Positions 34,104 through 40,764 of a DNA stretch of 64,000 nucleotides are shown piece by piece. Position 1 is the stretch's first letter. Every line of letters begins with the position of its first letter. The DNA lies in assembly GCA_034420695.1 (NCBI GenBank), contig DAOULB010000051.1, positions 62,001 to 126,000 of the forward strand. The letters are read 5' to 3'. Made by a program: the position numbers and the translations under genes. The notes below the pieces were generated by a model, which made no database searches, was not told the DNA's origin, and saw only the letters and a list, made by a program, of their open reading frames with translations. This DNA is from Io17-Chloro-G2 sp034420695. Lineage in GTDB: Bacteria > Chloroflexota > Dehalococcoidia > Lucifugimonadales > UBA3495.

Positions 34104-34200
34104 GGCGGTACGGGGCCGGGCCAAAGATGCTCCCCAGTACACCGTCTTCCGAATTGTGAGCGCCTCTGAAGCGAGGCAGGTGGAGTCCATGCTCAGTTAA
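34015..34200 (+). CDS. DUF5679-like protein lacking most zinc-ligand cysteines
   Basis: A 61-residue protein with a GGAGGTG site before its ATG. It matches the DUF5679 zinc-ribbon family pattern as I remember it (AYCVKC...P..VTLKNGRPA..G.CPVCGT..FRI): here AYCFALRRMCEILEPNVVTL, then KNGRKAVRG and TVFRI are kept. The second Cys of the first pair is Leu, and the CPVCG knuckle is replaced by residues without cysteine. The fold would have to be stable without zinc. This is the classic pattern of a zinc-independent paralogue made under zinc limitation, and a Zur-like operator heads the operon. Confidence 0.6.
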   Translation: MEGLTAYCFALRRMCEILEPNVVTLKNGRKAVRGRAKDAPQYTVFRIVSASEARQVESMLS

Positions 34201-34509
34201 CAAAACAGGAATTAGGACTGCGGCTAATCCTGGCGTTTCATCAGGTATTGCATCGCAGGGGACACACCTGTTGAACCCGGGCAGGAAGCTACGCCATGCA
34301 TATCCCGGCGCGGATCCCGCTGCTCTACCCAATAGTAATTTGGTTTAGCAATTCCGCAAACTAAAGTGCAGGGAGGAGGAACCTTCCTCGAAGGGAAGGA
34401 GTAGCGGGCCCTAGTCAAAGTGGGACATTTTCAACCGCCACATTCGGGAATTCTTGCACCGTCACTGACAGCAGCCACCAGTTTACCGCCGGAAGAGGCC
34501 GCTCCGGCC
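34201..34509. other. Intergenic region, nothing recognised
   Basis: About 310 bases between the DUF5679-like gene and the next transposase remnant. Only short frames without family resemblance; no clear RNA structure seen. Confidence 0.4.
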
Positions 34510-34623
34510 CGGTTGCTGGACCTGTGTCTGGGGCATTGAGGCGTAGAAAACTGTGTGTTCCGGGTAGGGGACGTGACCATGGGTGAGGACCGCTGCCAGA
34601 TCAGGACCGGTGCAGCCCCTCAG
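34510..34623 (+). pseudogene. ISAs1-family transposase remnant, second copy
   Basis: The frame reads RLLDLCLGH, stop, GVENCVFRVGDVTM, GEDRCQIRTGAAPQ, the same C-terminal part as the 32.3 kb copy but breaking off before the last helix. The Trp codon of HWG is mutated to TGA. About 38 codons survive. Confidence 0.65.
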
Positions 34624-34815
34624 ACCGGGGCTCTACCTGCGAAATGTGCTATGGGAACCGTATGCCGGGATTAGGGATGCGCCGCTCCGGTTCTCGCAGC
34701 GCACTCTCTACCGCCTCAACCCCGATAAGGCCATGTTGATTCCGGAGCTTGCACGGCCGCCCTTCTAGCCCTCCTGCAATTAACCAATCCGCCACTTGCC
34801 TCCCCCCTTGCCCAC

Positions 34816-35240
34816 TCAGTGCAATCTCTGCCAGAGCCGCCATCCCGCGGTGGACAGGACGACGGGAATTAGAGCGGCGATGATCATCCAGAGGACGTCG
34901 GAGTGGACGCTAACCGATTCGCCTTCCTCCAAGGCAAGCAGGTGGATCCAGTTGCGGAAGTACCAGATAGCTATAGGGCAGGGTTGGCGTAGAAGAGGGT
35001 GACTGTCACTTGGTCGGACTGGGCCCGCGTGTGAGCGAAATTGAACGCCAGGGCGGTGAGGATGCCGACAGTGGCGATCACGTTGAATACGGCCCAGTCT
35101 TGGTATATCGAGCTGCCGCCGTGGATGCCACCGAAGACGGCCCACAGGGGATGCGTGTCGTTGAGTGTGTCGAAGATGAAGTGGGCGGTGTACAGGGCCG
35201 AGTACACCAGCATCAACCCGCCGATCATCGGCAAGGTCAT
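34816..35240 (-). pseudogene. Frameshifted small membrane protein, paralogue of the 25 kb gene
   Basis: Two overlapping minus-strand frames together make one four-span membrane protein. Frame one (from the ATG at 35240) covers three spans and runs into TAG at 34971; frame two supplies IAIWYFRNWIHLL and the last span VLWMIIAALIPVVLSTAGWR, ending at 34816. The joint lies at about 34971-34990. Order of spans and the terminal AGxRxW match the intact protein at 25047-25454. It is either a pseudogene or a single-base assembly error. Confidence 0.65.
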
Positions 35241-35262
35241 GGCAATTTCCTGGCAGGCTCTC

Positions 35263-35961
35263 CTAGCCGCAATGCTCCTGGTATTCAGAAAGAGTAGTCA
35301 GCCCTCGAAGGTCAAACTTGGCGTAGAGGGTTTCATATCTGACAGATAGAGTCTCTGCCTCCTTAGCCTTTTGCATGAATTCCGAGGGATGCTCATAAAC
35401 TGTCGTTGTACTGCCACTCAAAACACGCCATTGCTCGAATTCTAGCTCTTCGTCGTCCCACGCGTGGATGGTGGTGTACACCAAGCGGCTATCGGAAATT
35501 GGAACCCAGCCAAGCGCTCCCCAAATAAGGTTTATAGAGTAAGGGGCCTTGGACCAACAGGATATGTATAGCCACGGAGCGTTGTTCGGCCAGACAAGGT
35601 TGTGTTCGATGGCCTGCAGAGAGAGGGTTAGCACCTTTCCCGGCATCCCATCAGGGGGGCTTCTAAACTTTATACTCCACCCGCCCGGGTATGGCGTAGG
35701 CGTTGGCACCACAGTGGGCGTTGGAGCAGGAGTGGCTGTCGGCACAGCCGTAGGCGTCGGGGTGGGAGTCGGTTCAGGCTTGGCCGTCTGAACGTTTGTC
35801 GGTGTTGGTACTGGTGTTGGCACCGGCGTCGGTGCTGGCGTTGCCGTAGGCGTAGCGGTGGCTGGGATGGGAGCCACGGTTGGCTGAACCTCAGCACTGC
35901 AACCCGCCGCCAGCACTCCCAACAGCAAGGCAATCCCCAGCAATATCAAAGATTGTCTCAT
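35263..35961 (-). CDS. Lipoprotein with Pro/Thr-rich linker, unknown function
   Basis: Secreted lipoprotein of 232 residues. Signal peptide with lipobox LAAGC (Cys21), then a long PT-repeat linker at about residues 27-92 (repeats of T-P-T-P and A-P-T-P), then a ~135-residue domain beginning WSIKFRSPPDGMPG with several Trp residues and a final Cys. The linker suggests a surface-displayed domain held away from the membrane. No known domain recognised. The ATG at 35961 is preceded by GGGGGA; the longer upstream frame runs through an unrelated gene. Confidence 0.65.
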   Translation of the reverse strand: MRQSLILLGIALLLGVLAAGCSAEVQPTVAPIPATATPTATPAPTPVPTPVPTPTNVQTAKPEPTPTPTPTAVPTATPAPTPTVVPTPTPYPGGWSIKFRSPPDGMPGKVLTLSLQAIEHNLVWPNNAPWLYISCWSKAPYSINLIWGALGWVPISDSRLVYTTIHAWDDEELEFEQWRVLSGSTTTVYEHPSEFMQKAKEAETLSVRYETLYAKFDLRGLTTLSEYQEHCG

Positions 35962-35972
35962 CGAATCCCCCT

Positions 35973-35999
35973 GTCTATCCCCGCGTGTGCGGGGGAGCC
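35973..35999. repeat. Solitary repeat resembling type I-E CRISPR repeats
   Basis: The 27 bases contain the palindrome CCCCGC-GTGT-GCGGGG flanked by GTCTAT and GGAGCC. Read on the minus strand it begins GGCTCCCCCGCACACGCGG, the layout of type I-E repeats. Only one copy is present, it forms the last codons of a small gene (peptide PPHTRG), and there are no cas genes in the window. A much weaker likeness lies at about 36208-36236. Confidence 0.4.
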
Positions 36000-36181
36000 T
36001 CTTCATCACTTGTCCAACCCACAATGTAGACAGGATATTGGGCTGGCCCAGCGTCACCACGAGTTGCACTGGCGTGGACATTCAACAATATCCATCCTTC
36101 TTCAAGGTAATTGTTGACGTTCTCTGTGCTGTGCTCAATCCTAACCACTCGCCTAACTTCGTTAATGTTTCTTTCGGCCAT
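35975..36181 (-). CDS. Small hypothetical protein
   Basis: A 68-residue soluble protein with an ACGGAG site before the ATG at 36181. It contains VVRIEHSTENVNNYLEEGW, ILLNV and PVYIVGW; small proteins with this VNxYLxxGWxLL...YxxGW pattern occur in phages and mobile elements, but I cannot name the family. Its last residues are encoded by the CRISPR-like repeat, so its original C terminus may have been altered. Confidence 0.5.
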   Translation of the reverse strand: MAERNINEVRRVVRIEHSTENVNNYLEEGWILLNVHASATRGDAGPAQYPVYIVGWTSDEEAPPHTRG

Positions 36182-36235
36182 TTTGCTCCGTTTCTCCAAC
36201 ATTAGATTCGGTCTGTCCCCGCGTTTGAGGTCGGG

Positions 36236-36508
36236 TTACCGCTCAAGGTAGCGATCCCAAAACAAGCGCCGAGCTTCTACATACTCCCTGCGAACTCGCT
36301 CTGTATTGGCCCAGGTTTCTAGCATCTTTTGATTGACCTCGTCTGTGGCCACCTCCCCAAATCGAGGCCGCTGACCTGGAGCTAGTGTTCCGCCGACAAG
36401 GTATTTGTCTGTAATCTCCCTGTCCTCGACTTCAGCGGCGTCCAATTCTTCTTGTTTTCGAATCACTTGTTGGCGAAGTTTCTCTAGTTCCTCTAACGAT
36501 GCCGACAT
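36236..36508 (-). CDS. Small coiled-coil protein, unknown function
   Basis: A 90-residue, highly charged protein. Residues 1-28 (LEELEKLRQQVIRKQEELD region) and 58-90 should form helices, possibly coiled coil, separated by a Gly/Pro-containing linker (GGTLAPGQRPRFGE). No known domain. It reads in the same direction as the neighbouring small genes of the accessory island. Confidence 0.5.
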   Translation of the reverse strand: MSASLEELEKLRQQVIRKQEELDAAEVEDREITDKYLVGGTLAPGQRPRFGEVATDEVNQKMLETWANTERVRREYVEARRLFWDRYLER

Positions 36509-36542
36509 GGCCGCCTCCTACAGTTCCCCAAACCCAACAAAA

Positions 36543-36585
36543 AATGCCCGTCGTTGGTTGCTACTACCAGCCAGCGCCGGGCATT
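36543..36585 (-). terminator. Rho-independent terminator after the HTH gene
   Basis: On the minus strand AATGCCCG pairs with CGGGCATT, extended by GCTGG/CCAAC-type partial pairing inside, and is followed by TTTTG. It lies downstream of the 52-residue helix-turn-helix gene and before the next minus-strand gene. Confidence 0.55.
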
Positions 36586-36706
36586 CGCGCCTCGCCCCGA
36601 GTCCGTCAGCTACTGCCTGACGGCGCGATTGTACCACTAACTCAACTGCCCTTCTGCTTCCTCGGCCCGACGGGAGGGGCAGGGGCGTCGGTCAGCCGGA
36701 TGATTT

Positions 36707-36865
36707 CTACGGCGTCGGAATGAGCCAGTCCCGGCCCTTCTTGACCGCTCCCACCACCCGGCCCGTCGCCACCATCCGGTAGAAGTGGTGCGGTGTGTAG
36801 CCCGTCCGCTGGGCGGCCTCCCTTATGGTGACGTACTCGGTGACTTCCGTCGGTTCGCTGACCAT
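36707..36865 (-). CDS. Excisionase-like helix-turn-helix micro-protein
   Basis: A 52-residue protein: TEYVTIREAAQRTGYTPHHF, YRMVATGRVVG and KKGRDWLIP make up a complete MerR/excisionase-type winged helix-turn-helix (HTH_17 class), with the usual final W-L-I-P strand. Such domains bind DNA as recombination directionality factors or small regulators of mobile elements. The start codon overlaps the stop of the upstream micro-gene (TGATG), so translation is coupled. No integrase is present nearby, so it is probably a survivor of a decayed element. Confidence 0.7.
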   Translation of the reverse strand: MVSEPTEVTEYVTIREAAQRTGYTPHHFYRMVATGRVVGAVKKGRDWLIPTP

Positions 36866-37020
36866 CACCCCATCCCCTCGGTCAGGGGCACGGCCCTCGA
36901 AGTGCCGTTAGGGTGGTCGCCTTCAGCAAGTATTTCCCTCCCTTCCGCCAGACTCACCACCCGCCCGTTGCGGGCGGCGCACGCCCCGTCGCCGTAGCCC
37001 AACTGGTCGTCTATCAGCAT
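36865..37020 (-). CDS. Micro-protein coupled to the HTH gene, unknown
   Basis: A 51-residue frame beginning MLIDDQLGYGDGACAARNGR with GAGGTG directly ahead of the ATG. Its TGA stop overlaps the ATG of the HTH gene by one base. The sequence VVSLAEGREILAEGDHPNG suggests a small folded protein, but no family is recognised. Its start lies 16 bases from a transposase remnant. Confidence 0.4.
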   Translation of the reverse strand: MLIDDQLGYGDGACAARNGRVVSLAEGREILAEGDHPNGTSRAVPLTEGMG

Positions 37021-37035
37021 CACCTCTCGGCGGGA

Positions 37036-37122
37036 CTGCGAAACCTCACCATAAGCCTCTTGGGAGTGAATCAAGATCCCAACATCGCCGCGGCCCTGCG
37101 GCGTTGCGCCGCGCCAAAGTTC
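37036..37122 (+). pseudogene. ISAs1-family transposase remnant, third copy
   Basis: LRNLTISLLGVNQDPNIAAA followed by LRRCAAPKF, the extreme C-terminal helix of the same transposase family seen at 32.3 and 34.5 kb, closely similar to the 32.6 kb sequence (SLLRMNQEPNIAAALRRCAA). About 29 codons survive. Confidence 0.65.
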
Positions 37123-37186
37123 GGCAACATTAGGGTGTACGTTAAGGACCGAGACGCTCTGGCAGGTGGAGGCAATTCCAGAGCGA

Positions 37187-37227
37187 GGAAGGGGTCCCGG
37201 TCACCCTGTGTGAACCGGGACCCTTCC
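37187..37227 (-). terminator. Strong hairpin downstream of the Rieske gene
   Basis: GGAAGGGGTCCCGGT pairs with ACCGGGACCCTTCC (one bulged G) around a 12-base loop. It lies 29 bases past the stop of the Rieske oxygenase gene. No long T-run follows, so it may be a hairpin-only terminator or a 3' stabiliser. Confidence 0.55.
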
Positions 37228-37255
37228 TTGTAGCCGGCGGGACGGAGGGGGCGGC

Positions 37256-38704
37256 TTAGCGGACGCCGGTCTGGGTCAGGCCTTCCTTAATTTCGTCGGC
37301 GTGGACGCTGTTGGCATTTTCCATGGCCTCGAGGTTGAGGGCAGTGACCTTTTCCTCTTCAATCGTCTCCAGTTCCACGTTCTCGGGCATCTTCACGCCC
37401 CGGGCATAGTCGGCCAGCACTTTGCGTATGACCACCACGGTGGAGTCGGTGGCGGAGAGGTATTCGGGGATGTTGTACTGGCAGCTACGCTCGGCGTCGT
37501 AGTCGGCGAAGCGGAAGTTGTAGTTGAAGGCGTAGTTGCGCCAAGGCCACGTGATGTTCTTAATGGCCTTGGTGAATACGCTGGGCTTCTCCAGGTACCG
37601 TTCGATGTTGAGATAGATGATGCGGGTCATGTCCCGTTCCACGGGAACGGCCCAGCGGTGGCTGCGGAACTTGGCGCGGCCGCCGGTGCCCTTGGCGGAG
37701 ATTCCCGGCAGACGGGTGCCCTGCCACTCGTCGTCTCCCCTGGGGGTACCCATCCTGTTGGAGTTCCTGCCGTCACCCCAGCGCTGGTTGGAGTTACGGG
37801 TATTGCGGGCACGGCGGCTCCAGATCCAAGTCCAGAGCAGCCTCCAGCGGGTCAGGGGCCACACCCCGTCGACTCCGGGGTAATACATCTGGTAGGGGAT
37901 GTTCCCGTCTTCATCGTAGTAGTACCTTTCGGTGGGGGCAATGCCGGTGCCGGCGTTGTAGTTGGCGGTCTTGCCATTGATTATCTTGGTGCGATAACCC
38001 AGGGGGGTGCGGGGACGCCCACCAAGGCGGCTGGAGAGGACGTTCAGGCAATTGCGGTGCACGAAGAAAGCGTTGTGGGCGTCGTTGGTGTTCTCCAGCA
38101 CCAGTATCCAGTTGCAGTGGAAGATCTGGCAGGACCAGCGGACGACGTGATGGTCTTCAAAGAACTCGGGAGGAATGTCCTCCTTGGGGTCCACCGGCTC
38201 ACCTTCACCCATCCAGACAAAAACAACGCCTTTCAAGGTGACGGTCTTGCGGGGCCAGGCCTTCATCTGGCCCACCATTGGAGAGTCGGGGCCCTCGGTG
38301 AGGAAGGCGACACAGTTGCCGTCGCCATCGAAGGTTGCACCGTGATAGGGGCAGGTGACGGTGCCCTTATAGAAACAGTCGCCCAAGGACAGGTAGGCCC
38401 CGCGGTGGGGACAGGCGTCCTTGAGCGCCTTGACTTCTCCGTCGAAGCCCCGGAAGAAGACGAGGTCCTCTCCCAGCATCCTGAGGACTTGGGGTTGCTT
38501 GCCGACGTCCTTGTCAGGAAGGGCGGGGTACCAGTATTCCTTGTGCCCCAGGGGTGGAATTCTGCTCCGCATGTCGTTGGGGTCGTCGGGTTGCTGGAAG
38601 GGAGCAGCCTGCCACTTGGGCTGACTGCCGCGGGCATACTTCTTGTATCCACCGGGGTAACCGGCCCAGAGCCGTTTTAGACCGTCAATCAAGCCTCCGT
38701 ACAT
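37256..38704 (-). CDS. Rieske non-heme iron ring-hydroxylating-type oxygenase
   Basis: Oxygenase alpha-subunit-like protein of 482 residues. The Rieske 2Fe-2S ligands are C98-P-H100 and C118-P-Y-H121. The mononuclear iron site follows in ENTNDAHNAFFVH, with H210 and H216 (H-x5-H) typical of the class. The C-terminal part includes an Arg/Asn-rich loop (about residues 293-325) and long aromatic stretches. It needs a reductase, which is not encoded nearby. Substrate unknown; vanillate, sterol and aromatic oxygenases share this architecture, and such genes are abundant in SAR202 genomes. AGGAGGAG ahead of the ATG is a strong ribosome site. Confidence 0.9.
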   Translation of the reverse strand: MYGGLIDGLKRLWAGYPGGYKKYARGSQPKWQAAPFQQPDDPNDMRSRIPPLGHKEYWYPALPDKDVGKQPQVLRMLGEDLVFFRGFDGEVKALKDACPHRGAYLSLGDCFYKGTVTCPYHGATFDGDGNCVAFLTEGPDSPMVGQMKAWPRKTVTLKGVVFVWMGEGEPVDPKEDIPPEFFEDHHVVRWSCQIFHCNWILVLENTNDAHNAFFVHRNCLNVLSSRLGGRPRTPLGYRTKIINGKTANYNAGTGIAPTERYYYDEDGNIPYQMYYPGVDGVWPLTRWRLLWTWIWSRRARNTRNSNQRWGDGRNSNRMGTPRGDDEWQGTRLPGISAKGTGGRAKFRSHRWAVPVERDMTRIIYLNIERYLEKPSVFTKAIKNITWPWRNYAFNYNFRFADYDAERSCQYNIPEYLSATDSTVVVIRKVLADYARGVKMPENVELETIEEEKVTALNLEAMENANSVHADEIKEGLTQTGVR

Positions 38705-38716
38705 GGCTCCTCCTTT

Positions 38717-38761
38717 CCTGCCTGGATGGGTCCTGCCTGGATGGGTCCTGCCCGGACGGGT
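38717..38761. repeat. Three tandem copies of a 15-base unit upstream of the Rieske gene
   Basis: CCTGCCTGGATGGGT occurs twice exactly and a third time with two changes (CCTGCCCGGACGGGT), directly upstream of the Rieske ribosome-binding site. Confidence 0.75.
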
Positions 38762-38932
38762 TGAGGCAAAGCATGTCTTCCGGGAATTGGGCCAAGTTTA
38801 GCACTTCCCTGGGGCATGGAAAAGCAGTCGAGGGGGCGGCCAGGCCAGGGCGATGTGATATATTAGGCGTTGCTCAAGGCGCCCCGAACCCGACGCCAAA
38901 CAGGTTCAACCGGGCTGGAGAGGAACGCCTGC

Positions 38933-39634
38933 ATGTACGCCCTAATTCTGGCCGGTGGGAAAGGCGAACGGCTTCGACCCCTCACCGACGAACTGCCCAA
39001 GCCCATGGTGCCGGTCGCGGGCAAGCCAATTCTGGAGCGGCAGGTTGACTGGCTCAGAGAAGGGGGCGTGACGGACGTAGTGTTCTTGGGAGGATATCTC
39101 TGGGAGAAGATCCGGGAACACTTTGGAGACGGAGGGAAGTGGGGAATCAAGGCCCACTACAGCATAGAAGAGGTTCCCTTGGGCAGGGGAGGCGCCGTAC
39201 GCAAGGGGTTTTCCCAGGTCCCGGCCGGGGATGAAGTGGCGCTGGTTTTGAACGGCGACGTTATCACCGGGGAGCCGGCAGCGTCCATTCTCAACCGCCA
39301 CAAAGAGGCCGGCCGGTCGAATCAGAGCCTGGCTGCCACCATTATGGTTGTGCCGATGGTCAGCCCCTACGGAATTGTGGATATGAACGAGGGCGGTTCG
39401 GTGGAGGGCTTCAGGGAAAAGGCCGAGATACCCTTGTGGATTAACGCCGGGGTGTATGCCCTGAACCCGGGAATTGCCGCCGACTTTCCCGAGATCGGAG
39501 ACCACGAGACCGAAACGTTTCCCCGGATGGCCCAAGCAGGGCGAATAGCCGCCCTGAAGTCGCGGGCCTTCTGGCGCAGCATAGACTCATTCAAGGACCT
39601 GCAGGAAGCGGAAGACCACCTGAAATCAGTCTAG
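38933..39634 (+). CDS. Sugar-phosphate nucleotidyltransferase (mannose-1-phosphate guanylyltransferase type)
   Basis: NTP-transferase of 233 residues, with the signature YALILAGGKGERLRPLTDEL and KPMVPVAGKPILERQ at the N terminus, the metal-binding Asp in VLNGDVITG near residue 103 and INAGVYALNPG near residue 165. The compact length without a C-terminal beta-helix fits the single-domain ManC/RmlA-like group making GDP- or NDP-sugars for glycans. The ATG at 38933 is the family start. It precedes the moxR operon by 64 bases but is probably separate. Confidence 0.82.
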   Translation: MYALILAGGKGERLRPLTDELPKPMVPVAGKPILERQVDWLREGGVTDVVFLGGYLWEKIREHFGDGGKWGIKAHYSIEEVPLGRGGAVRKGFSQVPAGDEVALVLNGDVITGEPAASILNRHKEAGRSNQSLAATIMVVPMVSPYGIVDMNEGGSVEGFREKAEIPLWINAGVYALNPGIAADFPEIGDHETETFPRMAQAGRIAALKSRAFWRSIDSFKDLQEAEDHLKSV

Positions 39635-39698
39635 CCCAGAGTCCCAGACTCGTAGCAGACACCGGCCTCACTACACTTCCAGGAAAGGCAACACTCAT

Positions 39699-40640
39699 TT
39701 GGATGCAGCACCGATCGCCCAAGCCTCCGCCAAGATCAAGTCCAACATCGAGCGCGTGTTGGTAGGCAAGGGGGGCGTTATTGAGCTGACCTTGGCCGCC
39801 ATCCTGGGGGGAGGGCATCTGCTGGTGGAAGACGTGCCGGGGATAGGCAAGACGACGCTGGGCCGGTGCTTGGCGGAATCCCTGGGTTGCAGCTTCAAAC
39901 GGATACAGTTTACGCCGGACCTGATGCCTTCCGACATCACCGGCATCCACTATTTCAACCAGAAGGCCGGAGACTTCGAGTTCAGGCCTGGCCCCGTCAT
40001 CGCCCAAGTGGTGCTTGCCGATGAGATTAACCGGGCCACGCCCCGCACCCAGTCGGCCCTGTTGGAGGCTATGGCCGAAGGCCAGATTACCGTTGACGAA
40101 GTTACCATTCCGTTGCCCAGACCCTTCTTGGTCATTGCCACCCAGAACCCGATAGAACTTGAGGGGACTTTCCCCCTGCCGGAGGCCCAGCTTGACCGGT
40201 TCCAGTTGCGCATCCGGTTGGGTTATCCCGCAGAGTCGGAAGAAGATGAGATGCTGAGGCGGTTTCACTCTTCGAGCCCCATGGACTCTCTCTCAGCGGT
40301 TACCGGGGACGGCGAATTCCTAAGTGTCAGGGAAGCGGTCAGCCAAGTGCACGTCAGCCCGGAGCTTCGCAATTACATTGTGCAACTGGTGCAGGCCACC
40401 AGGAAGCACGACGATGTGGAGCTAGGGGCGAGCCCCAGGGCCAGCATAGGCCTGTACCGGTGCAGCCAAGCGCTGGCGGGAATACAGGGCAGGTCGTTCG
40501 TCATTCCCGATGATGTCAAGGCACTGGCATCCTATGCCTTGGCACACCGAATTATCCTGAAGTCCCATGCCCGGTTGCGGGAAGTTACGCCGGAGGGCGT
40601 AATCGACGGAATTCTGAGCCAGGTCCCAGTGCCGGTCTAG
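39699..40640 (+). CDS. MoxR-family AAA+ ATPase
   Basis: AAA+ chaperone of 313 residues. Walker A is EDVPGIGKTTL near residue 44, Walker B VVLADEINRATPRTQSALLEAM near residue 105 (key ADEINR), sensor 1 FLVIATQNPIELEGTFPLPEAQLDRF around residues 142-167 (key ATQNP). MoxR proteins help mature or activate partner proteins, often those with von Willebrand or DUF58 domains, as encoded next here. No ATG is in frame; a TTG at 39699 with an AGGAAAGG site is the likely start. Confidence 0.93.
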   Translation: MDAAPIAQASAKIKSNIERVLVGKGGVIELTLAAILGGGHLLVEDVPGIGKTTLGRCLAESLGCSFKRIQFTPDLMPSDITGIHYFNQKAGDFEFRPGPVIAQVVLADEINRATPRTQSALLEAMAEGQITVDEVTIPLPRPFLVIATQNPIELEGTFPLPEAQLDRFQLRIRLGYPAESEEDEMLRRFHSSSPMDSLSAVTGDGEFLSVREAVSQVHVSPELRNYIVQLVQATRKHDDVELGASPRASIGLYRCSQALAGIQGRSFVIPDDVKALASYALAHRIILKSHARLREVTPEGVIDGILSQVPVPV

Positions 40641-40764
40641 TTCCCCAGCTCATCAGGCATTCCAGGCATCGTCCTTGAATCATGCCGAAGTCATCCCGGA
40701 CACAGGCAGGTCCGGGAGCATTTGTGGGGGCGTGAACCCCGGTCTTTGCCAGCCCCGGAAAGAG

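Noticed and set aside
35973..36236. CRISPR array
   Set aside because: One good repeat-like sequence and one poor one 235 bases apart with coding sequence between; not an array.
36603..36623. Small perfect hairpin CCGTCAG-CTACTGC-CTGACGG as an RNA gene or att site
   Set aside because: Only 7 base pairs, no T-run and no second copy; too little to call.
36985..37233. Plus-strand frame joining the HTH antisense region to PNIAAALRRCAA
   Set aside because: Only the short 37036-37122 part has transposase likeness; the rest is antisense to the micro-genes.
37301..38680. 459-codon plus-strand open frame
   Set aside because: Antisense to the Rieske oxygenase gene; Gly/Val/Ala-rich composition, no domain likeness.
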